Assembly: GCA_947561395.2 (NCBI GenBank)
Contig: OX387193.1
Span: 27,894,276 to 27,958,275, forward strand
Direction of reading: 5' to 3'
DNA from: Buxus sempervirens
Taxonomy: Eukaryota; Streptophyta; Magnoliopsida; Buxales; Buxaceae
Length of the DNA stretch: 64,000 bases
Shown: one piece after another, positions 34,074-45,320 of the stretch
Position numbering within the stretch: position 1 is the first letter of the stretch
Layout: each line of letters opens with the position of its first letter
Position numbers and translations under genes: made by a program
Notes under the pieces: generated by a model
The model's database searches: none
What the model saw: the letters and a program-made list of their open reading frames with translations, nothing else
Told to the model about the DNA's origin: nothing

Positions 34074-35374
34074 CCGAATCTTCTGTTGTTACAGATGATT
34101 CCCTATGCCTATTGTGTTACGTTTGTATAGACGTTACGCGTGTGCCATTAGATGCCCCACTAAAATAGACGCAAACGTCTAACTCTAACCCCCGTTTCAA
34201 AAGTTTTTTGAATTAAAAAAAAAAAGGGTAAGAGTGCACATCACTTGGCACCCAAAGGAATGACATTTTGGACGGCTTTTGGTGAGTTCAGCTCGCCATT
34301 GTTAACAATTTTCTGGGGAGTTTATTGTTAGCATACTTATGGGGAGTCAAGTCTTGCCATTGTTTGCCTCTTTTTTAGAGGGTTCTTTAATTGAATCGAA
34401 TTACATATTGAATGACAGAAGCATCTTATTCATTGTCGCATACTAGCTTGATGCAACGTTTTTGTTATACAATCTTTTTATTCGCATATACTAATTATTT
34501 ATCAGCTATATACCAATTTTTCATCAAATATACCAAGCTATTCATTGTCGCATACTAGCTTGACGCAACGTTTTTGTTACACAATCTTTTTATTTGCATA
34601 TACCAATTATTCATGGGCTATATAGTAATTTTTCATCAAATATACCAGGCTATTCATCGTCACATACTAGCTTGATGTAACATTTTTGTTGCACTATATT
34701 CTCCTGTCATATACCAATTCTTCATCACATATATACCTGTTTTTCATCAAATATACCAGCGTATTCATCGTCGCATACTAGCTTGACGCAACATTTTTGT
34801 ACACAATCTTTTTATTCTTATATACCAATTATTCATCGGCTATATACCATTTTTTCATCAAATATGCTAGGCTATTCATCGATGCATACCAGCTTGATGT
34901 AACATTTTTGTTTCACTATCTTCCCTTGTTATATACCAATTATTCATCGCATATCTGTTTTTCATCAAATATACCAGCGTATTCATCGTCATATAATGTT
35001 TTTCAATTAAACAAAAGAGGAAGCAGAGAGAGAGAGACAGAGATCTGACGATTACCTATTCGGTGGTTGTAGAGCGGACGTAATGGTAGATCGCAGTTGC
35101 AAGTTTTTGACTGCGCAGCAGGTGGGGCTACAAAGTGAATAGCGAAGAGGAAGAGGAGGCTCAAATTTTGATTTCGCGCTTTCATTTTGTGTTTGGGGTT
35201 TTTGTTTTAGTTTAGTTTTATTTTTTTTTCTTAATAAAGTACCTTAACGAAGACAAAAGGAGGGCGTTAACGCTATCTTTCATCTGTTAGGTGGGTCCCA
35301 TCTAATAGGACACGCGTAACGTTCGTACGAACGTAACACAATTGGAACATGGGAAGCCGTAATAGAAGAATCGG
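34074..35374. mobile_element. TIR transposon (MULE-like), about 1.3 kb, upstream of the TOL1-like gene
   Basis: The left arm (34,074-34,165) and the reverse complement of the right arm (35,285-35,374) share CCGAWTCTTCT, ATTGTGTTACGTTYGTA and ACGTTACGCGTGT, then ATTAGATG: an inverted repeat of about 90 bp. The right arm contains a perfect 16-bp palindrome ACGTTCGTACGAACGT. Long TIRs and an internal subrepeat array suggest a Mutator-like non-autonomous element. I found no convincing target duplication, so the outer boundaries are approximate. Confidence 0.65.
34430..35000. repeat. About 111-bp tandem repeat, five copies
   Basis: The line TCGCATACTAGCTTGAYGCAAC recurs near 34,437, 34,548, 34,661, 34,772 and 34,883, each followed by TTTTTGTTACACAATCTTTT and TTCATCAAATATACCAG variants. 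A partial sixth copy ends the array. Confidence 0.85.
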
Positions 35375-36219
35375 TCTCCCCATTGATGGATTAATATATA
35401 AAAGAAATAAATTACATCAATTACGATGACCATCACCAACGCAGACTTATCTCACAACTCAGGCCTCGTTTGCCAATCATTGCAATCTATGAATGATTTC
35501 CATGAATGGATTTGGTAACCCATTAAAGGTCATAAATGTTATCTATTTGTCATTGTTCTAACTTTTTATAAGTCACAAGTTTTAAGTCTTTAAAACAAAT
35601 TCCAAATATATTCTTCAAAATCTTTTAATATAACCTTAGCAAAATGAGTTTTGAAAATCAAAAAACGGGTCTTGGAATGATTCCCCTTTACAATGTATTT
35701 TTTAAAACTCGTTTTAGGGAAAATCAATTCCCAAAATACAACCAAGCATCTGTTTTGTTACTGAAATTCAATTCAATCCCTGAATGAGTTCCAAAAATGA
35801 ACATCAAACAACAATTTAGATAACCATGTGTGAAGTTTCTACAAACCTATACTTAAAAGGAAGAGATGGCTACAAGTTTTGGTCCAACTTCTTGTGTGGA
35901 CCAGCATGCCCTTCATCTTTGCATATATTGACCATGTTATGACATGCCTCCTCCTTCCCCAAGTTATCCACATTCGAAACTTCTTGATTCCTCATGCGCA
36001 TCACTCCGTCCTAAAAATTTCTGCCAATACGCAGCCAAAGCGACTTTCGTTGATTGGGCGCAGCTACACACCAACTGCTGTCTCATTATTTACCTATGTT
36101 CTTTTCCTCCAACCTTCCTTCATCTCATCGGAAACCCCATGATGTAGTCCACTTATCATTACCGAGCTTCGTCAACCATTGGGTGGCTACATTTCGAATC
36201 TTGCCAGGGACAAATTTGG
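35375..36219. other. Intergenic region
   Basis: No gene recognised. Overlapping short open frames near 35,880-36,250 in two frames have no similarity that I can name and no codon pattern favouring one frame. Confidence 0.45.
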
Positions 36220-36745
36220 GTGGTTGTGAGACATGGGAAAAATCAATCTCGTGACTTTCTGGTCATCACAAGGGATTCGTAAAATGGAGGAGTCACCACC
36301 ATTCAATTTTAAGGTGTGAATGGACACCAAAATCATCAAAATAAGCACAAATGGCAAAACTAGAGTAAAAATAACTCTACTTTAAAATAAAAAAATCTAT
36401 AGATGGGTAAAGGGGATTAGATTATGAACAGGAGAAGGTGTTAGGCACCCCTATTCATCCACACAAGGTGGTTGCCAAGTGTTGTTCATGCTACCAAAAT
36501 GCTTGATAATAAAAATCAAAATAAAGTAAAAGGAAACAAAAGAATGTATGCCTTATTTCCATGTGACTGATCCAATTTATTATGGATCCTTCTTTATGAA
36601 AACAAAAGCCATCTCTTAGGCTTCATGATTGACTTAAATCAAAAGAAAACAAATTTAAAATGAAAACTTAAAAAATCAAGCTTTAAATTAAATCCTTGAA
36701 ATCTAGGCATAAATAAAAAAAAATCATTTTTACAAAAATTTGCAA

Positions 36746-37256
36746 AACTGAATCTGAGCAGTCCAGGACATAGATCTAGCCCATATTTTTCATTAAATAA
36801 AAGAAATCAAACCGAAATCAAACCAAATATACCCACGTTGATGAAAAACATCAAAAGGGGAGAGCTTAGACCGTAGGGTCTTCTCTCAAAAACCAGAAAT
36901 GACCCCGAAACCACTGCATGATGCAGAACTGAATCTGAACAATCCAGGATATAGATCTAGCCCATATTTTTCATTAAATCAAAGAAATCAAACCAAATAT
37001 ACCCACGTTGATGAAAAACATCAAAATGGGAGAACTTAGATCGTAGGGTCTTCTCTCAAAAACCAAAAATGACTCCAAAACCACTGCATGATGCAGAACT
37101 GAATCTGAACAACCCAGGGCATAGATCTAGCCTATATTTTTCATTGAATAAGAGAAATCAAACCAAATATACCCACGTTGATGAAAAAATCAAAAGGGGA
37201 GAGCTTAGACCGTAGGGTCTTCTCTCAAAAACCAAAAATGACTCAAAAACCACCTC
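36746..37256 (-). repeat. Three-copy tandem repeat in the solo LTR
   Basis: Three copies begin at 36,746, 36,927 and 37,097 with AACTGAATCTGARCARYCCAGG, each carrying CATAGATCTAGCCCATATTT, ACCCACGTTGATGAAAAA and GTAGGGTCTTCTCTC. The period is 170-181 bp. Confidence 0.92.
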
Positions 37257-37851
37257 ATGAAAGCCTAGAGATTACTAGAAAGCTTCTGATCCCAAATCTA
37301 CCATATGGACAATGGCGGATCCAAGATCTTAGCCCAAACGATTAAAAATATCAAAAACTCAAAAAAGGGTGAAAACAAGGTGAAAAATCGAAATATATGA
37401 GAAAAACGAGATCGAATGCTATGAATAGCATAGATCTATTGTATTCCTCCATATTTCATCAATAAATCATCACACATCCTAAACAAAACATTAAAACTAT
37501 ACATTTATAAGATTATCACATATGGGGGTCTGCCCTACGGATCCACCTGTCTCCCTTTCCCCTAGCTCTCTCTTCACATTTTACGGTTAGAGAGTAGTCT
37601 TGAGGTACTTAGAAGTAGGTTTGGTTAACAACCACACATAAGGCCTTATTCTACAGAAGAGGTAGAAGACAGAATAATTCTAGAAATTAAAACTAGAAAA
37701 GAAAAGAGTTCCAAGCTTACCTGGAGTTCTGAAAGCAGAGAGGCAGGGGTTCCCTTCTGGAGTTTTGAAAGCAGTGAGGCAGGGATTCCCTTCTTCACTT
37801 GGAGCTCTTCAATCTCCAACTTTCTGGCCATTTGCTTAAGGAGAGGCCTCC

Positions 37852-37859
37852 TATTTATA
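37852..37859 (-). promoter_or_regulatory. TATA box of the solo LTR
   Basis: Reads CTATAAATAGGAGG on the minus strand, 3' of the palindrome array, at the expected place between U3 and R. Confidence 0.65.
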
Positions 37860-38027
37860 GGCAAAGGCTAGGGCAAGGGGTGCCCTAATGGTAGACACCA
37901 AAATGTGTCTAGAATCCACCAACTTAAACCCTAAGGCTATTTTCAAGAATTCCTACTCTTAGAGAGAGGTAAAACAGTAAAAAAAGTGAAAACTCTCGGA
38001 ATTTTCAAAGTTTTCAGCAAAACATTA

Positions 38028-38168
38028 GTATCCAGCAACTCAGGTCGGATACGAACAATATTCTTTGTATCCAACATTATCTGTCGATACAAACAAAATA
38101 ATCTGTATCTGACAATTATTGTTGGATACACAAGAAAAAGCTCTTATCCGAACTTTTATGTCGGATAC
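38028..38168. repeat. Array of four 25-nt spaced palindromes in the solo-LTR U3
   Basis: Arms follow GTATCCGAC - 7 nt - GTCGGATAC. Copies are at 38028-38052, 38067-38090 (one base short), 38105-38129 and 38144-38168. The array lies about 170-310 bp upstream of the LTR's TATA box in its own orientation. Confidence 0.85.
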
Positions 38169-38318
38169 AAAGAAAAATGACTCTCTACACAGCTTCTGCA
38201 TGGCACTAACCCTTACCTGCACAGGCAATACTTATTTACATGTAATATCATTTAAGTAAATGTCCTCGTATTTTTTAATCTCCATTTACTTAAGATATTA
38301 CATTTAAATAAGCAAACA

Positions 38319-38335
38319 CCCCCCCCCCCCCCCCC
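38319..38335. repeat. Poly-C run of 17
   Basis: Uninterrupted C17 inside the U3 of the solo LTR (G17 on its sense strand). Confidence 0.9.
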
Positions 38336-38776
38336 ATTTGAATCCATTAAAAATAGTTCCAGACCCAAATTCCAAGTGAATAAAAAGTCAACTTTTCAGT
38401 TCAAGGCAAAATTCCGGTTTTTCAGGTCTAGTGAAAAGGTTCAATATGTTAATACCAAGGTATTCGTCAGGATTTAAAATCTCAAAAAATTCATTTATGC
38501 AATAACATTGCTAAAAACTTGATTACCGGGAAAAGTTATCTTGAAATCTTGCTTTAAAAAATATTTCATTTTCTATGGTCAAAAGTCAATAAAATTCAAC
38601 CAGAAAAAGTTTGACTTTGCACAAAAGATTGAATTCGGGCCTTTTCCTTTATGGTTTTGGATTCAAATGGATTAAGGATCTCAAATCCAATGCTAAGAAT
38701 TGAAAATTCCAATAAAATATTTCTCTCCTTCAAGGTTTATCAAAAAATCGTGCAATTTTGGGGTGTCTACAGTGGT

Positions 38777-40537
38777 TTGGCATGAAGATAAAAGGATATC
38801 TTTGGAGCTTGGATGACATTCACCAGAAGGAATGACAAGCACTACGCTAAACCGTCTCCGTCTTCCATGTATGTTCCTTCTATCTTCGTGAGGCAAAACA
38901 TCAGCTACTCCAGCCCCCATTGAAGCCTTAGTTCGTCCCAGGAGGTATGGTTCTCCCCACTACCCTCTTCCTCCACAGTTTTAATCTTCATTTTTCTACC
39001 CATGCGCCTCTCCCATTCCTAATGTTTTTCTAATCCTTTCAAAATTGCAGTGAGTGATGACTATAACCTCCAGCAAAATTAATTTCTCTTCAACCATTGA
39101 CCATTTCATGCTTGGGTGCTAATAAGCAAGGGGTTTGATTAGAAAAATAGCTATGAGCAACTTGAATACCATGAGCTGATTTCCTTCCATTTAGTGTTGA
39201 TATGAAAAATAGACTTCCATCGCCCACTTCATAGTCGAATTTGCTAAACTTCTATTTTTCTGGCTCAAGCCTATAACCTCCAGCATATTTCCCAATAATT
39301 TTAAAATGGCTATGAGCGACTCCAAGTTCTGAAGTTTTGAGCATTACTTGAAGTCTCTTTTTTGTTACGTGTTTTTTGTTTTCAACCTTCCATTAGAGTG
39401 TCAATAAGATAGTTTTTTCTTCCATTTTCTAGATCTTTGAATTTCTTTTTGTCGTTTAAAGCTATGAGCTTTTGTAGATTGGTTTTTCATATCTGGCTTT
39501 TGGGTTGATTTTCTTCTGTGTCATTTGAAGTTGAGCTATGTAGATTGCTTTTTCATTTTTGCAATTTTGAGTTTAGGTCTGGAAATAAGAGAAATGTTGT
39601 GACTTTCCTTCCTCTACTTACCTTTCTTCCCTTTTCCTTTTCTGTTGTTTGGATGGCCAATGAATGCTGAAATATAACCAAAGAGTTGCTTCTAGAAATT
39701 TTGTTTAAACTATTGTCTACTTTTCTTGCTTGAAATTGGGTTAATGCTTTGTAGAGGCTTTATCTCTTCTCCAAGACTCAAATCAAGCATCATTTCTAAT
39801 TTCAATGTACCAGTTCTTCGATGACAACCCGCTGAACATTCTCTGGTCATCTCCAGATTCTATCGTGAGGACAACAGTCCGTGAGGATGCGTCGTTGAAA
39901 AAAAGTCAACTCCAGCTTCAATACAAATGCTCAGTTATTCGACGCCTTCGTAATTTGCTTCTCTCATGCAACAATATATTAATAATTATTCCTTCACACT
40001 TTGAAAGATTATATCAACTACAATTCTCATCGATTTAGACATGTTGATAAACTCTCGAGCAAATTACTTACCTTATTAACTTAGTGTAATGCCATTAGCT
40101 TTAGATTTTGAGCCATGGATTGCTTGTTGTTTTGTGCAAAATTCTTAGACTTAGCTGTACACGCTTGCCTTTTGTTGGCTTAGGTCCAACTCGAATTATA
40201 GATGGTACATCCCAGGTGACATCGGGAATTTGGATGAGCTCAAGTTTGTATGGCTTACGATTTTAATAATATTTTGCATTCTTTAAGTTGATTTTTTTTG
40301 TATATAATGAGATGGTATATAAATAAATGTTGTTTGATCCATCATTTAGGAATATAGGGCAACGTTGAATGCACTTCGGATTTGAGGGTTTTAGCCTTCT
40401 ATTGCTCATTATAGAAATGATCTTCTATTAATAAGAGATTGCATAGTTCTATTTGTTTGAGTATGTGATTTTAACATGTATAACATAAATACGCAATATA
40501 ATGGTTTTCTTAGTTTTGATGCTTCCTTCAGCTAGCC
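38777..40537. other. Region with unplaced coding-like pieces
   Basis: Flanking DNA between two solo LTRs. A plus-strand open frame at 39,805-40,038 reads QFFDDNPLNILWSSPDSI and looks more protein-like than its surroundings, but I do not recognise it. Near 40,200-40,250 YIPGDIGNLDELK also looks coding-derived. No complete gene is supported. The piece may be the left half of a decayed or captured gene set whose right half lies after 47,661. Confidence 0.3.
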
Positions 40538-40720
40538 TATTGCTCGTGAAGATTCCACCCGCCTTGGTGTTGGGATTGAATCCTTGCCAATGGATTTGGT
40601 TATAGTTGAAATTGTCGCATATGTTGTTCGGTCAGATTCGAGGTTATGAGACCTGGTTTCATTGAGAATTATGTTCGTATAATTATCTTCCACCTTGTTT
40701 TCATTGGTTATGCTATTATT
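40538..40720 (+). pseudogene. Possible F-box protein fragment
   Basis: Plus-strand translation reads REDSTRLGVGIESLPMDL, then VEIVAYVVRSDSR, a stop, and DLVSLRI. The LP-DL-VEI-A-V pattern followed by DLV-L resembles the F-box of plant F-box proteins. Stops follow at once, so it is broken. The similarity is short and could be chance. Confidence 0.3.
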
Positions 40721-42071
40721 GCTGGGCTCTTGAAAAAGTTGTGCTATCAAGTGTCAGGGACTTTATGGAGCTACACATGCTGAGTATATTTTATTTAAAT
40801 ATATGTTCTTGCTATAGTGATTGATGTCCTATCAATGCGATTTGTCATTACGAAAGCCATATGTTAACCTATGTGTGTGCGTGATATAATTATTGTAGCG
40901 CCTTGGATCCGAGTTGTTTATTAAACATATAACTCGTCTCACGGTAACACTATGCATGAGCCCATAGCAAGCCAATGGCATAATATAATTCAAAAATTAT
41001 ACTAATATCAGAATGCGGAAACAAAAGAGAAAAAAAAAAACAAACTAAACTAAAACTTTATTACTTCATAAATAAAAGTGCTAATGATCCTCAAAATAAA
41101 CTTCTTAATTCAATACATCAAATCTAAAATTTTAAAAGACAACTACCTATTCTAGACACTTCTTAACCCTACCATAAAGGAAATAACTCCTAAACAAATC
41201 TCCTATTAGAATATAAAAGAAAACTAATAATCCATAAGGTGCTCATCAAGGTCCTTTGCTATACCCTTTGTATTATCTACCCCAACTTGCATGTCCTCTC
41301 CAAGAGTATTTGAAAACAAATAGTGAAACAAGGGTGAGATATAAAATCTTAGCAAGTAGCAACATGCATGCTATAAAACAATCCATATAATTTATAAAAC
41401 ATTTTCATGAGGTACAATGAATAAACCAAAGTTCATAATCTAGAAAATACGATATAAAGTCCAAAATCCAACAAGTTATAATCCAAAACCAACATAATAT
41501 TCATACAACAAGCCACACAATTGTGACATCACAGGACTCGTGAAATATGAGATGTTAGATCCAGTCTCAATCGCCCCCTCACGTTCTTACGTCTAATGAA
41601 CCGGCCTACTCTGGGTTTCAGTCACCACGGAGCCAGCCTACTCTAAGTTTCGGACTTCGCTTTACACAACGGATCACTTAAACCTGATACAGGTATTAAA
41701 TTGGTGAGTATAATCCAGTCAAAGAACAATGCTGCAACATATCCAACATAAACCTCACCATATTGGTGGAAACGAATTGCTGCATCTCATTCCCTCTTGG
41801 AGGAAATGCATAGATGGAATTAAACTTAATCCAAACAAAGATAGACATACCTCACTATCTAGCTAAATTATGGATTCATAATGAGCTAAGCCCGTTAGAC
41901 ACAAGTCAACCAAAAACATTTATATAATTGGAAAACATAGATCAGTAATTTCTATAAATCTTTCCTTCATGAATATAAACTAACAAACACTATCCTCTTG
42001 GCAGAAATACTCCCTCATGGAGATAACAAATATCCTTACTTTCATTAAAAATCCAACCATATTTCATAAGT

Positions 42072-42295
42072 CCACAAGTCAACTCCAAGATAAATGAAGG
42101 AAAAACCAAGTCTCAAACCCAAGCTACATAAGTGAGAATAACCACAAGTCAATTCCAAGATACATGGAGGAAAAACCAAATCTCAAACCCAAGCTACATG
42201 AGTGAGAATAACCACAAGTCAACTCTAAGATACATGGAGGAAATCCAAGTCTCAAGCCTAAGCTACATGAATGAGAAATTTACCACTCCGAGGTA
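42072..42295 (-). repeat. Tandem repeat of about 71 bp in the outer LTR
   Basis: Three copies plus a partial one of CACAAGTCAACTCCAAGATA, then GGAGGAAAAACCAAGTCTCA and AGCTACATGAGTGAGAATAA. Confidence 0.88.
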
Positions 42296-42811
42296 CACGG
42301 AGAAAAATAATAACAATTCTGCCTTAACAATCATGAAAACCTCTTTAGGTAGGTTAAATACAAGTGTAAAATCCTGAATTTTTAATAATATTAAATTTTT
42401 GATTTTTGTTTGTTAATTAGTTTAATTAATGGAAAATCTTAGAAATAGAGAAAAGGGAATTATTAGTAAAATTTCAAAAATTAATATATGAGAAATTAAT
42501 AAAATGGCAAATTGGTTATTTGAGTTTCATTGGTTGGGTTGGTGGTAGTGGTGGAGCGAGCAAGAGTAACTTTGGAATTTCACTGGACTAAGTTTTGAAG
42601 GATGTAAATTAAGGAAAAAGGAGTTACTGGAATTTAATAATAATAATATGTATAAATTTTAAAATGATCAGATGAGAGGCTAAAATAGGTAGTTTGGTGC
42701 CGGGGCAATCACTGAATCGTGAGTTTAAGAGTTTGGCCATGTACGAAGTTTCGGTGGGCAAGCATTTGGCTAATCATGAAGTGAGGTTGGAATTGAGTGC
42801 CAATGACAGCT

Positions 42812-42819
42812 ATAAATAG
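42812..42819 (+). promoter_or_regulatory. TATA box of the inner LTR
   Basis: GCTATAAATAGCAG near the 450th base of the LTR; the probable start of R. Confidence 0.6.
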
Positions 42820-43411
42820 CAGTCATTTTTGAGTTTTTGGTTTCGCTCGAATTAATCGAAGGAGGAGGCTATTGCTGCCGGAGGTCAATCAAACTGTGAG
42901 GGGAGAAGAAGGAGAATCAAAGAATCAGAAGTGAAGTGGCTAAAGGTTGGATTGAGGGAAATGAGTATTGGTCGGAGTTGTGTCTGAGCGGCTGTAGTTG
43001 TAGGATCGGATTAAATCAATCTCAGGTCAAGAGTTTTGGTTGAATTTAAACAAATCTTAGTTGCTGCCGTTGGAGATCAAACAAAGTTTTCGAGTAGCTG
43101 AATAAGAAGGAAGGCAGATCAAGTGAGTAGCATTCCTTTATCTTTGGTTTTGCATATGAGAATCGATTTAAACTTGACTTTCAAACTGTTACGCATGAGT
43201 TCTCTGTTCATGACCAGTTAGGAGAGAACGCTTGATTTATAATGGATTTTAGGTTGGATTAAATTCAATTGTTGTTAATGAGGATGTTAAGAGCTAAAGG
43301 AAGAGATCTAGGTTGAATTTAGCAATAATTATTGTTTCAGTCCTGTTGAAAATCACCATGGTAGCAACTAAGATTTGTTCGTATGAAAAATTACCTGGTG
43401 CTAACCTGGCG

Positions 43412-43901
43412 CTAACCTCTCTAAAGGTTAGTTCTAGTTCAAAAATTACTATGTGTTAACTGGTGCCAACCTCTAGGAGGTTAGCGCCCAGCAAAATTTT
43501 GCAGCAAGTGCGGCTAATTTGATACACATGCAAATCTTGTTTTAAAGCTTATAAAAGTTAATCTATGAGTTTGTCTAAAGGCTGGTGATGATCCCTAAGT
43601 GGTGGTTAGAGGAAGTCTTGCTATAGGTAGAATTGTAGTGGCCGTTCATTCAATCTTAGTAGCCAAGTGCGGCTAGTTTATCAGAAATTATTTTCTATTT
43701 GTTAACTGATCACATCAGGTTTTAAGAGTTCTATTTAGACCTTAACAGTAGATTGAAGAGATATTGAGTTGAAGATTTCCTACAAGTAAATTCCGGAAGG
43801 ATTAAAATGAAGTTTTGTTAAAACCAAAAAATCATGAAGTTGGCGGTGGTATAAATTGGGTGAAGGCTGATTGGCACCAACCTGTAGAGGTCAGCGCCAA
43901 T
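43412..43901. repeat. Three related palindromes in the inner LTR
   Basis: 43412-43431 has CTAACCT/AGGTTAG arms (7 of 7, spacer 6). 43462-43488 has GGTGCCAACCTC/GAGGTTAGCGCC (10 of 12, spacer 3). 43870-43901 has ATTGGCACCAACCT/AGGTCAGCGCCAAT (11 of 14, spacer 4). All share a GGCGCTAACCT-like arm. They lie 0.6-1.1 kb downstream of the TATA box. Confidence 0.7.
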
Positions 43902-44862
43902 CACTCCAATTCAGCTGGGTGCGGCTGTTGCACCAGAACCTATTTCCTTTTGTTTAAGTGTCTAAACCTTTTCTAAAAAGTCTCAAATAGATAATAGTAG
44001 CAGTTTATTGTGATAGGGAGATAAGAAATGTATACAAATAAATCTTGGAATAGTCAAAAGTAAGTCGGAGTATTGTTTGAGCCAACAACTTCAAGAGGTG
44101 AGAAGCTGATTGCATTGTAGTTAAATTTTTCAATGGTTAGAAATTGATAGTTTAGATGTTAGTAGAGAGTTTATACCATTATGTTTTAGAAGAAGTTAAA
44201 AGGTGTTTAGAGAGTTATTTGGAAACTTGAAGATACACAATTGGGCAGCTAATTGTTATGATTTAGATTTTGTGTCTTGGTGTTTAAATACTAATTCCTA
44301 GCTATCTAGAGAGGTGACATGCCTGTTTAAGATAAGTTGTGAGTTAGAACTCCTACATTACCATGTTAAAGAATAAAAGTAACATAGTTGAGATTAAGAA
44401 AGTAAAGAGTCAATTTCTACATATACCGGTTTACAAGTAATTGATTGGTTTCATTGTTTCCATGTTTTCAGGACTGATATGATTAACACTTTAAATTTCA
44501 GATTTGATATTTCTGATTTGATTTAATTTTTAGTTGATTTTATATTATGAGCAGATTATTAAAGTAAGCATTTCTGGGGACTTTTGCATTATATATTGTT
44601 GAGTTTTGTTGTTTAGATTAACATTACATTGGAGCCTCCATGATGGAGTGATTTGGTCCCGAGTGACCCATGATAAACAGTAATTGTGATTAATCGTCAT
44701 TATGTTTTACGTTGGATTTACATGTTGTTTTATTGGTTACATTAATATGCTGAATTTGAAATGGCTACTGGTCTAGCTTGCTTTGGATCCATGACTAAGC
44801 TTAATACTGTGATGTATATGCTTTATTGGTATAATGGCATGGCCATGGAGTGTTGCCACGAC

Positions 44863-45320
44863 CGGTGTAGAGTAGCCCGATACCCTGAGTAGGCTGGGTT
44901 TTCAATGCCGATACCCGAAGTAGGCCGGCATTGGATGACGATACCCTGAGTAGGCCGTCATTTCAGAGTTTCCAATACCCTGAGTAGGCCGGAACTGTGT
45001 ACATGGAGGTGTGGATGTCGCTCTGGCATGTTGATTAACCAATCTAAGCAACTACATGACATTGACCAATGTTGGTATTTGACTTTATTTGACACGATAT
45101 TATTTATTCACTGGTTTATTGGTATTAGTGGTTCATCGAATGTGGTTTATCGATTATTTGGTATTAGTATCCCTCTCGCCGGTGTAGAGTAGCATCGTGA
45201 CCCTGTGTGGCTCGGTGTTGTCAATGCCGAAACCCGGAGTAGGCCAGCATTGAATGACGAAACCCTGAGTAGGCCGTCATTTCAATATCCGAAACCCTGA
45301 GTAGGTCGGATATACATTTG
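44863..45320 (+). repeat. CCCTGAGTAGGCCG repeat cluster in the inner LTR
   Basis: The word ACCCTGAGTAGGCCG and variants occur about eight times in two blocks, 44,863-45,010 and 45,178-45,320, each block starting GCCGGTGTAGAGTAGC or GACCGGTGTAGAGTAGC. The reverse complement of the same words appears in the outer LTR near 41,600-41,650. Confidence 0.88.

Larger units (their letters stand above)
36225..38771 (-). mobile_element. Solo LTR, Tat-like family, 2547 bp
   Basis: On the minus strand it starts TGTAGACACCCC (38771) and ends CCCATGTCTCACA (36225). It is flanked by the perfect 5-bp duplication GTGGT at 36220-36224 and 38772-38776, with no internal region: the product of recombination between the LTRs of one element. 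Its 3' part (U5) aligns with the 5' LTR of the Tat element at 49-51.5 kb, for example GGGGTGCCTAACACCTTC and CATTCACACCTTAA. The U3 regions are different. Confidence 0.95.

Noticed and set aside
44863-45320. CRISPR-like repeat array
   Set aside because: Plant DNA; the units are irregular, spacers are similar to each other, and the block is part of an LTR.
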